Assembly: GCA_002505765.1 (NCBI GenBank)
Contig: DAVZ01000065.1
Coordinates: 1 to 32,072 of the forward strand
DNA from: Methanobacterium sp. UBA176
GTDB taxonomy: Archaea; Methanobacteriota; Methanobacteria; Methanobacteriales; Methanobacteriaceae
Direction: 5' to 3'
Length of the DNA stretch: 32,072 bases
Shown: one piece after another, positions 14,867 to 25,157 of the stretch
How positions within the stretch are numbered: the first letter of the stretch is position 1
Layout: each line of letters opens with the position of its first letter
Notes under the pieces: model-generated
Told to the model about the DNA's origin: nothing
The model's input: only the letters and a program-made list of their open reading frames with translations
Database searches by the model: none
Position numbers and translations under genes: made by a program

Positions 14867-17497
14867 GTGAAAGCTGTTGAAGATTGGCACAGGATAAATG
14901 TTGAAGATACCTTAGAAACTCTGCATACAGAAAGAAATGGTCTTCTGGAAGAGGATGCAGAGCAGAGATTGAAAGATTTTGGGCCTAATGAGCTGGTGAA
15001 GAAGAAAAGGGTAACAGCTCCTGAACTATTTCTCAAACAATTCAATAGTTTCCTGATCTTTGTGCTGTTTGGTGCAGCAGCAATATCAGGAATCGCAGGA
15101 AAGATGTTTCATCTTAAGGTTATTTTGCTCATCATTCTCTTTATCGCTATTTTGGGATTTGTTCAAGAATACAAAGCAGAAAAAGCAATGCAGGCTTTGA
15201 AGGGGATGATACGCGAAGAAAGTGTTGTGCTTCGAGGGGGTAGACCAAAAAAGACACCTGTAAAGGATATAGTCAAGGGAGATGTAGTGATTCTTGAAGC
15301 TGGAGACAACGTTCCTGCAGATGCCAAGGTTATAGAATCCATCAGCCTGAAGCTTGATGAATCTGCACTTACAGGAGAATCTGTATCAATAGATAAAAAG
15401 CAGGGAGATTTAATATTTGCCGGCACCCATCTGGTGCATGGCCGGTGCAGGGCAGTGGTCTTTGCAACAGGGATGGATCGAGAGATCGGAAGGATTGCAG
15501 GAATGATTTTGGAGGAGGAAGAGAAAACACCCCTTCAGATAAGGGTAAACAGACTTGCAAAAATACTTGCTATTGCAGTTGTTGTAATTTGTGCTCTAAT
15601 CTTTTTTATCGGTATAGTTAAAGGTGCTCCTATCCTCCTTATACTTATCACTGCACTTGCACTCTCTGTTGCCGGAGTTCCGGAGGGTTTACCACTTGCC
15701 CTGGCTTTAACACTGGCAATAAGCATGCACAGGATGGCAAAACACCACAGTATCGTGCGAAAGATGTCTGCAGTAGAGACGCTTGGTTCTACAACAGTTA
15801 TCTGTACAGATAAAACTGGAACTCTTACCAAAAATGAAATGACGGTAGAGCGAATATTTACCGATGAAACTGTGGTTAAAGTTACAGGGGATGGATATGC
15901 ACCGGATGGTATATTCACTGTGGAGGGAAGTAAAATCGACCCCCAGAAAAACGAAGCATTATTGCTTCTACTTAAAGGTGCAGTGCTGTGTAATAACGCT
16001 CACCTTGAGAAAAGAAGAACATGGGATATTATAGGGGACCCCACTGAGGGAGCGCTACTTGTGATGGCTGCAAAAGCCGGACTACAAAAGGGCATGCTCG
16101 AGGAAGCAAGTCCAAGAATTGAAGAACTGATCTTCACCACTGAAAGAAAGATGATGACCACAATTCATCAGAAAGATGAAGAGATAATTGCATTTTCGAA
16201 GGGAGCTCCTGAAATCATTTTAAGTCTTTGTGGATACATTCAAAAGCAGGGAAAGGTCTTAAAGATCCATGGAGATGATGTAGAGAAAATATTAGAAATG
16301 AACAGGTCATTTGCGGATGATGCCCTCAGAGTGCTTGCAGTTGCCTATAAAAAGGGCCCATTGATAGGGGATGTTGAAGATGACCTGGTATTTATAGGTC
16401 TTGTGGGCATGATGGATCCACCAAGAGCAGAGGCAGAGGAAGCAGTGAAGCAGTGTAAACATGCAGGTATAAGGGCTGTAATGATAACCGGAGATAATGA
16501 ACATACTGCATCCTCAATAGGGAAAAAGATTGGGCTTGTGAGAGAAAAACCTATCCTCTCGATGACAGGTGAAGCTGTGGATAAGTTAAGTGATGAAGAA
16601 CTTGTAAATATCGTTGAAAACGTTGATATCTATTCCAGAACATATCCTGAACATAAACTGAGAATTGTGAGGGCATTAAAACAAAGGGGTGAAGTGGTTG
16701 CAATGACCGGTGATGGTGTAAACGATGCACCGGCACTGAAAAATGCAGATATAGGAATTGCAATGGGAATAAAAGGGACAGATGTTTCAAAAGGAGCATC
16801 AGACATAGTGTTAACAGATGATAATTTTGCAACGATTGTTGAGGCTATAAAGGATGGAAGGACCATCTATGAGAACATAAGAAAGTTCACATCCCTCATG
16901 ATCTCTGTAAACTTTACACAGGTTCTTGTAATCCTTCTGGGTATCCTGATTTTTGGCTTCGAACTCCTGCCACTTGTTGCACTCCAGATCCTGCTTTTAA
17001 ATGCAGCAATGGCTGAACTTCCATCTGTAACACTTGGAATTGACCCTGCAAGGACTGATGTTATGAATAAACCGCCGAGAGATCCAAAGGAGAAATTATT
17101 AACAAAGAAACTGTGGGCTGTGATTTTTTCCATTGCTCTTTACATGTCCATTGCATGTCTCCTTGTTTTCTGGATTCACCTGCCCGACCTTACAGAGGCA
17201 AGAACAATGGTTTTAACCACACTCACCGGATTTATAATATTCAACACATTCAACTTCATATCCATCCAGGACTCAATTTTTAAGGTCGGGATTTTTAAAA
17301 ACAGGTGGTTATTTGCTGCAATAGGTGGGACACTCATGATACTTACTTCAGTAATTTATATACCATTGATGCAGGTGATATTTGAAACAACAACATTAAA
17401 ATTGGACGATTTAGTAATAGCTGTTTTGGTTTCTTCAACAATTCTAATTATAGCAGAAATTGCAAAGTTCACCTACAGGGCCATAGCAAGTGAATAA
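14867..17497 (+). CDS. P2-type cation-transporting ATPase with altered M6 ion site
   Basis: This is a complete 876-aa P-type ATPase. It has actuator LTGES at about 168, phosphorylation motif TDKTGTLT with D at about 315, KGAPE, ITGDNEHTA and hinge GDGVNDAPALKNADIG. M4 reads AGVPEGLP, keeping the ion-binding Glu, but M5 reads SVNFTQVL and M6 reads LLNAAMAELPS. The M6 Asp that binds Ca2+ in SERCA and PMCA pumps is Ala here, with a Glu one position later. It is therefore a paralogue of the 4285-6981 pump with probably different selectivity; the ion cannot be named. It starts with GTG supported by AAGGAG at 14853-14858, 8 nt upstream. It converges on a P-II/DUF1538 operon, suggesting a cation-homeostasis neighbourhood. 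Confidence 0.85.
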   Translation: MKAVEDWHRINVEDTLETLHTERNGLLEEDAEQRLKDFGPNELVKKKRVTAPELFLKQFNSFLIFVLFGAAAISGIAGKMFHLKVILLIILFIAILGFVQEYKAEKAMQALKGMIREESVVLRGGRPKKTPVKDIVKGDVVILEAGDNVPADAKVIESISLKLDESALTGESVSIDKKQGDLIFAGTHLVHGRCRAVVFATGMDREIGRIAGMILEEEEKTPLQIRVNRLAKILAIAVVVICALIFFIGIVKGAPILLILITALALSVAGVPEGLPLALALTLAISMHRMAKHHSIVRKMSAVETLGSTTVICTDKTGTLTKNEMTVERIFTDETVVKVTGDGYAPDGIFTVEGSKIDPQKNEALLLLLKGAVLCNNAHLEKRRTWDIIGDPTEGALLVMAAKAGLQKGMLEEASPRIEELIFTTERKMMTTIHQKDEEIIAFSKGAPEIILSLCGYIQKQGKVLKIHGDDVEKILEMNRSFADDALRVLAVAYKKGPLIGDVEDDLVFIGLVGMMDPPRAEAEEAVKQCKHAGIRAVMITGDNEHTASSIGKKIGLVREKPILSMTGEAVDKLSDEELVNIVENVDIYSRTYPEHKLRIVRALKQRGEVVAMTGDGVNDAPALKNADIGIAMGIKGTDVSKGASDIVLTDDNFATIVEAIKDGRTIYENIRKFTSLMISVNFTQVLVILLGILIFGFELLPLVALQILLLNAAMAELPSVTLGIDPARTDVMNKPPRDPKEKLLTKKLWAVIFSIALYMSIACLLVFWIHLPDLTEARTMVLTTLTGFIIFNTFNFISIQDSIFKVGIFKNRWLFAAIGGTLMILTSVIYIPLMQVIFETTTLKLDDLVIAVLVSSTILIIAEIAKFTYRAIASE

Positions 17498-17553
17498 AAA
17501 GTGATAAGTGAATATACTATCATAATTGCCTCTAAAACTGGCTGCCGGGTAAA

Positions 17554-17898
17554 CTATGGCGTTCTGGGCAGGGCATCACCCATGTGCACAATTCCAGCAA
17601 CCATGGAGACTTCCACCACAAAGGCCATTCCCCTACCGGGTTTATTCAATTCTCCTGCAACTACCACAGCTTCAAGCACCTTCTCAGTATATGTCTTCTT
17701 TATAAGAATCATTATTATCTCTTTTTCGGGTTCTATCGGGGTGCCAAAAAATTTGCTGTGTTCATGTATTCCAGCCCCTCTACCATGAAATATGGTACCT
17801 CCTTCTGAACCTGCCTCTCTTGCAGCTTCCATTACAGAACTTGCACGACCTGTTTCAACAACTGCCATGATTAACTGGAACTCATCCTTATCATTCAC
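17554..17898 (-). CDS. Atypical P-II-like regulatory protein
   Basis: The 114-aa length matches P-II trimer subunits. The core beta-alpha-beta pattern is visible: FQLIMAVVETGRASSVMEAA, then EKEIIMILIKKTYTEKVLEAV, then a B-loop-like GELNKPGRGMAFVVEV. The T-loop region (HGRGAGIHEHSKFFG) is short and lacks the Tyr modified in classical GlnB/GlnK, so it is a divergent P-II superfamily member rather than a nitrogen sensor. It starts with GTG behind a strong AGGAGGAAAA site and overlaps the end of the upstream DUF1538 gene by 8 nt, so the two are translationally coupled. By analogy with GlnK-AmtB, it probably gates or modulates the membrane pair in response to a nucleotide; this is inference. Confidence 0.75.
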   Translation of the reverse strand: MNDKDEFQLIMAVVETGRASSVMEAAREAGSEGGTIFHGRGAGIHEHSKFFGTPIEPEKEIIMILIKKTYTEKVLEAVVVAGELNKPGRGMAFVVEVSMVAGIVHMGDALPRTP

Positions 17899-18601
17899 TT
17901 TTCCTCCTCCTGTTAAATATAATGCCTAAAAATAACATGAAGATAATGGGAGACATTGCAATCAAACCCACAGTTCCAAGCCCCAGAATTCCAGATCCTT
18001 CACCCCATAAGCCAGTGGCCATTCCAATCATCATTGGCAGGGCAAATGTTATTGCAACAGGTCCAACAGCCACCGCACCAGCATCATATGCTATTGGAAC
18101 AAATTCTTTTGGAGCAGCGCATGTTAAGATAAGTATGAGAATGTATCCGGGTATTAAAATATACGCAAGAGATAATTCGTTGAAAATCCGCAGTGTCCCT
18201 AATACCATAGCGAAACCAACGCCAATTGCGATGGTGGGAACAATAAGAATTTTTTTTATGTAACCTGAAGATACTTCCTCTATTTCATAGGCAAGAATGT
18301 TAACTGCGGGCTCTGCAAAAACGCAGATAATTCCAAATATAAATGTGAACACAATAACTTCTGTTATATTACCTCTTGAGAGAAATTCACCGATCATCTC
18401 GCCAAAGGGTATTAAACTTATCTTCGCACCAAAAAGGAAAAAGAAAAATCCAAAAATTGTCATTAAAACGCCTGTGAGCATTCTTTTGATGTCAGAAGGC
18501 GTTTTTTTCAGTATGATGATTTGGAAGAAGAGTATTAATCCTAGGACAGGTAATATAGCAATTATTACATCAATGAAAACAGGGAACATCTCCTCGATCA
18601 T
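17891..18601 (-). CDS. DUF1538 integral membrane protein (second of a pair)
   Basis: This 236-aa protein has about six to seven membrane helices. Family-type motifs are FGAKISLIPFGE at 57-68 and FAEPAVNILA at 95-104, followed by AYDAGAVAVGPVAITFALP, a Gly-rich loop and a last helix with a basic tail RRRKSE. ATG 18601 overlaps the stop of the upstream gene as ATGA, with AGGGGG upstream, so it is translationally coupled. I recall that a homologous two-gene DUF1538 pair from Halomonas (UmpAB) was reported as a Na+(Li+,K+)/H+ antiporter needing both subunits. The same role is plausible but not shown here. It sits in the cytoplasmic membrane. Confidence 0.78.
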   Translation of the reverse strand: MIEEMFPVFIDVIIAILPVLGLILFFQIIILKKTPSDIKRMLTGVLMTIFGFFFFLFGAKISLIPFGEMIGEFLSRGNITEVIVFTFIFGIICVFAEPAVNILAYEIEEVSSGYIKKILIVPTIAIGVGFAMVLGTLRIFNELSLAYILIPGYILILILTCAAPKEFVPIAYDAGAVAVGPVAITFALPMMIGMATGLWGEGSGILGLGTVGLIAMSPIIFMLFLGIIFNRRRKSE

Positions 18602-19299
18602 ATTGTTCCCCCTATAATGCCCCATATTAAGATTATAATTATTGGCCCGATGGAAGCTATGGCCAGGGTGCCAAAACCTGACTTAAGCCGATTCCTCCCT
18701 CCAAGAACTGACACCATTCCTAAACCTACCGTTATTAAAAATGGTATGGTCATTGGACCAGTAGTAACAGCACTCATATCAAATGCTTTGACCAGAAAAG
18801 CCTCTGAAGATGCAAAAATCAATATTAAACAGATCAAATAACCTGAAATTAAGATATAATTAATATTAACATCAAATGTTGCTCTGATTAAGGCAATAAG
18901 TGCAAATATGCCAAGACCAAGTGCGGTGATGAGGATAAGTTTGATGGTGATAACGCCAGGTATTATATTTTCAATCAAAAACGCCAGCAACCTTACATCA
19001 GGCTCAGCTAAAGTAAGCACCACCCCTAAAAGAAATCCGAATATTAATATCAAAGTTATATCACGCTTCTCTACCAGTGAAGCCCCCACCCTTTCACCTA
19101 TAGGTAGAAGTCCGAGTTTTGCGCCCTGGATAAACAGCACAAAACCAAACACTGCAAAAACAAGGCCGGTAACTATTGAGATAAACTCTGAAAGAGGCAT
19201 TCTAATAAAATATATCTGGAAAAGAAATATTAACACTATTGCAGGTGAAAGGGATTTTACAGTAGACTTAAATTCTTTCTTGAAATCAGTTAATCCCAT
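18598..19299 (-). CDS. DUF1538 integral membrane protein (first of a pair)
   Basis: This 233-aa paralogue of the downstream protein has the same motif order: QGAKLGLLPIGERVG at 58-72, LAEPDVRLLA at 97-106, and AFDMSAVTTGPMTIPFLI with a Gly-rich loop after it. The frame is open to 19344, but I chose ATG 19299 because GAGGTG lies 7 nt upstream and the extra residues would be a run of lysines. As first gene of the trio it probably carries the promoter; a TATA-like ATTATA on the - strand lies near 19375-19385. The N-terminal 15 residues are cytoplasmic and charged. It probably forms a hetero-oligomer with its partner. Confidence 0.78.
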   Translation of the reverse strand: MGLTDFKKEFKSTVKSLSPAIVLIFLFQIYFIRMPLSEFISIVTGLVFAVFGFVLFIQGAKLGLLPIGERVGASLVEKRDITLILIFGFLLGVVLTLAEPDVRLLAFLIENIIPGVITIKLILITALGLGIFALIALIRATFDVNINYILISGYLICLILIFASSEAFLVKAFDMSAVTTGPMTIPFLITVGLGMVSVLGGRNRLKSGFGTLAIASIGPIIIILIWGIIGGTI

Positions 19300-19539
19300 T
19301 TCAAACACCTCTTTTTTTTTAAATCCCTTTTTTTTAAACCTCATTAAAATACTTATTTATCCTTAGAACTTGGGTATAATAAAACTTATTCAGTTCCCTT
19401 AGATTTTTTCACAAAAAAAAATGTTTGATTTTATTTTCATGTGTTTAGAGGAGTATTTGTTGTCTTATTTTTTAAATATGTTTTTTATATTAGATTATTG
19501 GGTTAATAGGCCTTATAAACCACTATATTTAAATATTAG

Positions 19540-19954
19540 TGCTTATATAATCCATATTTGGAGATTAAATCATTGAACCAGCTGAAGCACCTATATAATG
19601 TTTACCTGAACTAATAGTTCTATAATTATTATCACACCAGTTTTCTTTAATTCCTGTAGTAAAAAAAGATATTTCCTCCAGAAACAAATATGTAGTCATT
19701 TTTTTTGCAATTTATTTGAAATTTCCACTTTTTTTGCTCTAGAAACCTCCAGTTCATCAACTATCAATCCGAGTTTTTTAAAGTGCTTTTCTATCAGCCC
19801 CCACATAAAATTTACTTTTTCTGGATTACCGGCAGTAGGAATAATGGTAACAATTTTTTTTATTTGATTTATTCATTGTAAAACCAGGAAATAGTCTGGA
19901 TATATCTGCAAATGAGGATGATAAAAATATTTTTTTTGTTTTTCTCTCTTTCAT
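19540..19954 (-). pseudogene. Peptidase S51 (type 1 glutamine amidotransferase-like) pseudogene
   Basis: On the - strand, joined frames read MKERKTKKIFLSSSFADI, then after a frameshift KIVTIIPTAGNPEKVNF followed by HFKKLGLIVDELEVSRAKK, then after a second frameshift DYIFVSGGN, then LLQELKKTG, then ISSGKHYIGASAGSMI followed by a stop. These blocks match the conserved core of alpha-aspartyl dipeptidase-like S51 enzymes, including the nucleophile Ser in GASAGS. At least three frameshifts, a stop directly after the nucleophile region and loss of the C-terminal part make it dead. Codons flanking the breaks are still clear, so decay looks recent. Confidence 0.65.
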
Positions 19955-20207
19955 AAATTTTAATATTGTAATTTACAGTTTATACATTTTCTCTTCTCTT
20001 TTATAAACTTATAGAGGGATTAATTGTTTTTTCCCCTATGAAAATTCATTTAAAATCCTATCATTCCTCATTCTTCGATTGAAAAATATTTTTTGATTTA
20101 CATATAAAGAACTATAGCGAAGTCATAGATATTACTTTTTTAGGGTTTCCCGTTTGTTTTTTGCTCTAAAATATAATATAAGCCTATAATAATATTATTA
20201 TGGTGAA

Positions 20208-20312
20208 ATGACAGAAAAGCAATGGGTTATTAAACAAAATAAAAAATTGAAAGCTATACAAACCAAATACATGGAATCGAAGACGTATAAACTCCGTGTT
20301 TGTGCTAGATAA
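20208..20312 (+). CDS. Possible 34-aa ORF ending in the tandem repeat
   Basis: ATG 20208 follows GGTGAA and opens a Lys/Gln-rich frame (MTEKQWVIKQNKKLKAIQ) that stops inside the first copy of the 66-bp repeat. It may be the intact start of a gene into which the repeat expanded, or chance. No similarity is recognised. Confidence 0.2.
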   Translation: MTEKQWVIKQNKKLKAIQTKYMESKTYKLRVCAR

Positions 20313-20503
20313 ACATAGAGAGAAGAGATTTTCTAATTATAATCGAAGACATATAAACTCCGTGTTTGTGCTAGATAAACATAGAGAGAAGAGATTTTCT
20401 AATTATAATCGAAGACGTATAAACTCCGTGTTTGTGCTAGATAAACATAGAGAGAAGAGATTTTCTAATTATAATCGAAGACGTATAAACTCCGTGTTTG
20501 TGC
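20275..20503. repeat. 66-bp direct tandem repeat, about 3.5 copies
   Basis: Units start at 20275, 20341, 20407 and 20473, each beginning AATCGAAGAC. The first three are full length and the fourth stops after 31 bases. The second copy has a single G-to-A change (position 20351); otherwise the copies are identical. Because 66 is a multiple of three, one frame stays open through the array and yields a 22-residue repeat, but no ribosome binding site supports translation. Near-identity implies recent expansion. The unit holds no recognisable palindrome or CRISPR-like repeat/spacer division. Confidence 0.85.
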
Positions 20504-20663
20504 CTAAAAACAAAGCTTTAGGAAATGATTGGCATTTTATGCCCAAAAAATCGAAGCAAGTAAAAAATAAAGAATTTTGTTGTTCAGGAAAATCGTTTCC
20601 TTCAACATCAAAATCATGGATTTTTGTCAGTTTATAGGGCTTTCTCCTCTAGAAATAGTGTAG

Positions 20664-21096
<433 letters not shown>

Positions 21097-21190
21097 TTAT
21101 GAGTTTAAAATTGGTAAATAATACATTGTTTATTATGGTATATAAACACACTGTTAATACAAATTAAAAAAAATTGTAAGATGAATCCCT

Positions 21191-21910
21191 TTACATGTAA
21201 GCGGGGGATTCTGTTTCTCCTTGAACAGTTTGAGCCAGTTCTTTAAGTCTTGACTCAATATCTTCTGCTTCTTTTATTAGCGGTTCTGCATTGATGTTTG
21301 TTCCCATCATTTTATTTAAAACGTCTATTACATTAGCAGCAGCTCTGGGGTCTGGATATGGACCTAATACTTCTGCAAAGATGCATGATCCAGGTATGCC
21401 CTTTTGTACGCTTCTTGTAAGTAGAGTTCCTGATAATCCGGATATGTTTCCAAAAGGTATTATGGGAAGATCTAATTTGCCCAGCCGCTCCAGGGATTTA
21501 TCGGAGTTTGCTGCGCCAGCAACTCCCGTAGTTTTCTCCCTTACGACTACACTGTTAAACGTGATTATTTCTTTACTGTTGTTTCTGTCCATCCATTCAA
21601 CTATGGCATTGGTCATGTCATAGGTGACATTTGGGGGAACTATGAAATCTGAAAGGAACATTACTATTCCCTCGGTTGCATATACCCTGAATGGGTGAAT
21701 TGCTTTCCCTTTATATAGTACTGCAAGTGGAGGGAAGTATTTGGAGTCTATATACCCTATTTCCTCCATTTTAAGCTCTTCTACGAGAAGCCATCCTATT
21801 ATATTTCCTATTAGACCTAATTCGGGTGATCCTTCTAAAACTATTGCATCTTTAACTTCTTTAGAGATTATTTTGCAGCATTCAACTTCAGTTTCAACCA
21901 TTTCAACCAT
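21191..21910 (-). CDS. PAC2 family protein (proteasome assembly chaperone-like)
   Basis: This soluble 239-aa protein has the PAC2 family pattern: an early VLEGSPELGLIGNIIGWLLVEE segment split across the first strand and helix, YIDSKYFPPLAVLYKGKA, and a central VREKTTGVAGAANSD, then GLSGTLLTRSVQKGIPG, with a coiled C-terminal helix (LIKEAEDIESRLKELAQTV). Archaeal members are annotated as proteasome assembly chaperone relatives, although a role in proteasome assembly is not established for most. ATG 21910 is preceded by GGAGGTG. The start lies directly against the stop of the PepSY gene, so both are one transcript. Confidence 0.8.
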   Translation of the reverse strand: MVEMVETEVECCKIISKEVKDAIVLEGSPELGLIGNIIGWLLVEELKMEEIGYIDSKYFPPLAVLYKGKAIHPFRVYATEGIVMFLSDFIVPPNVTYDMTNAIVEWMDRNNSKEIITFNSVVVREKTTGVAGAANSDKSLERLGKLDLPIIPFGNISGLSGTLLTRSVQKGIPGSCIFAEVLGPYPDPRAAANVIDVLNKMMGTNINAEPLIKEAEDIESRLKELAQTVQGETESPAYM

Positions 21911-22342
21911 CTATGGTGCACCTCCTGCACCTCCAATTACTTTACCTGTCTGGGTGTCTATCCAGATTTCTCCAGCGTTTTGACCTTTATCTAAAACTGG
22001 AACAATGTATACTTTTTCCCCATTCACTGTTTTAAGTTGAGGAGTGCCTGCTACAGCACCTGGTTGTTCAATGGATTTTTGTGCTATTGATTTTGCTTTG
22101 GTAATTGATATTTTCACGTTACTTCCTCCATCTCCACTTTGATCACTCACGGTTGATGTTCCTCCTTGGGATCCTGTTTGGGTTTGTCCAGAATGACCAT
22201 TCTGACTTTGTTCACTGGATGTTTCCTGTGGAGTTGTAAAAGTCCATAAGTTTGGAGAATTTGAACCAATCTGAACACTTGCAGCTGCAATACCTATGAG
22301 CAGTACAATGACAACTGACAATAAAATCTTTGTATTTATCAT
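21911..22342 (-). CDS. Secreted or anchored PepSY-domain protein
   Basis: This 143-aa protein has an N-terminal signal anchor (about 5-22), a low-complexity Gln/Ser/Gly-rich linker (about 35-75), and a C-terminal PepSY-like domain: ITKAKSIAQKSIEQPGAVAG as the helix, then VYIVPVLDKGQNAGEIWID and QTGKVIGGAGG as strands. PepSY domains are small extracytoplasmic modules thought to regulate peptidases or envelope proteins; the partner is unknown. The ATG follows GAGGTGAG. Its promoter lies in the divergent spacer shared with frhA. Confidence 0.72.
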   Translation of the reverse strand: MINTKILLSVVIVLLIGIAAASVQIGSNSPNLWTFTTPQETSSEQSQNGHSGQTQTGSQGGTSTVSDQSGDGGSNVKISITKAKSIAQKSIEQPGAVAGTPQLKTVNGEKVYIVPVLDKGQNAGEIWIDTQTGKVIGGAGGAP

Positions 22343-22540
22343 TAGCTCACCTCTTGTTGAATTTTACTGGGTTTAAATTGGATTTTTTATTAAATAATCT
22401 AATTTACTAATATGGTTTTTTGATTATATAGTTTTATGTATCTCAATTAAAATCATGGCAAAGGTTTTTTTTTTATTCATATTAGAAAATTTTTTGTTAA
22501 GAAAAATAAAATTTTGAAAACAAATGTATGTAACTAATAA

Positions 22541-22636
22541 TATATACATTTTTCCTTTTTTTTTTCAAGGAAAAGCTTATACTACTCTGTTAGTAATGAA
22601 ATAATGATGTTCATTAAATTAAAAACAAGAGGTGAT
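22541..22636 (+). promoter_or_regulatory. Likely promoter and ribosome binding site of the frh operon
   Basis: TATATA at 22541-22546 in an AT-rich spacer lies about 95 nt upstream of the start, which would leave a leader of about 70 nt. GAGGTGAT at 22629-22636 is a near-complete match to the archaeal anti-Shine-Dalgarno sequence and decides the TTG start at 22641. Promoter position is inferred from sequence pattern only. Confidence 0.45.
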
Positions 22637-22640
22637 ACAT

Positions 22641-23864
<1,224 letters not shown>

Positions 23865-23877
23865 AGGGAATAATAAA

Positions 23878-24348
23878 ATGCCATACGATGCGGAGATTTT
23901 AATAGTTGGCTGTGGAAATGTCCTTTTCCAAGACGACGGATTTGGACCAGCAGTTATAAAAGCTTTACAGGACTATTTCAAAGAGCTTGAACTTCCAGAT
24001 AATACAATGCTGGTTGATGCAGGAACCAGTGCACCACATTTCATATTCTCCCTTCCACATGAATCATGGAAGAAACTCATAGTGGTGGATATAGTGGATT
24101 CAGGAGCTGAGCCTGGAACAGTTCGAAGATTTGAGGTAACAGAGATCCCAAGGGGAACTTATACAGATGCTCATTCATGGTCAGTGGAAGAACCTTTACA
24201 TGAACTGAGTAAACAATGTGAAGTTTTCGTTGTTGGATGCCAGCCAGAATCTGTCTCTGCCCCCGATGTGGTAATGGGTTTAACCAAGAGCGTGGAGAAC
24301 GCTATTCCCAAGGCCGTTAAAATAATTTTAGAAGAAATGGGAGATTAG
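23878..24348 (+). CDS. frhD: Hydrogenase maturation endopeptidase for FrhA
   Basis: This 156-aa protein of the HycI/HyaD family begins with the typical LIVGCGNVLFQDDGFGP (residues 7-23), whose acidic residue binds nickel, and continues with VDAGTSAPHF, VVDIVDSGAEPGTVRRF and the His-containing DAHSWSVEEPLHE region. It cuts the C-terminal tail of FrhA after nickel insertion, closing the active site. It lies 13 nt after frhA and 3 nt before frhG. Confidence 0.93.
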   Translation: MPYDAEILIVGCGNVLFQDDGFGPAVIKALQDYFKELELPDNTMLVDAGTSAPHFIFSLPHESWKKLIVVDIVDSGAEPGTVRRFEVTEIPRGTYTDAHSWSVEEPLHELSKQCEVFVVGCQPESVSAPDVVMGLTKSVENAIPKAVKIILEEMGD

Positions 24349-24351
24349 CTC

Positions 24352-25146
<795 letters not shown>

Positions 25147-25157
25147 GAGGCATGAAA

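Noticed and set aside
18908..19366. 152-codon + strand frame opposite the first DUF1538 gene
   Set aside because: It is antisense to a conserved membrane protein; its Ile/Thr/Pro-rich composition is that of a reverse-complemented hydrophobic gene.
20275..20503. Tandem array as a CRISPR
   Set aside because: The whole 66-bp unit is repeated, with no conserved repeat separated by unique spacers, and no cas gene is in the window.
20296..20637. 113-codon open frame through the tandem repeat
   Set aside because: It stays open only because the unit is 66 bp; there is no ribosome binding site and the tail is not protein-like.
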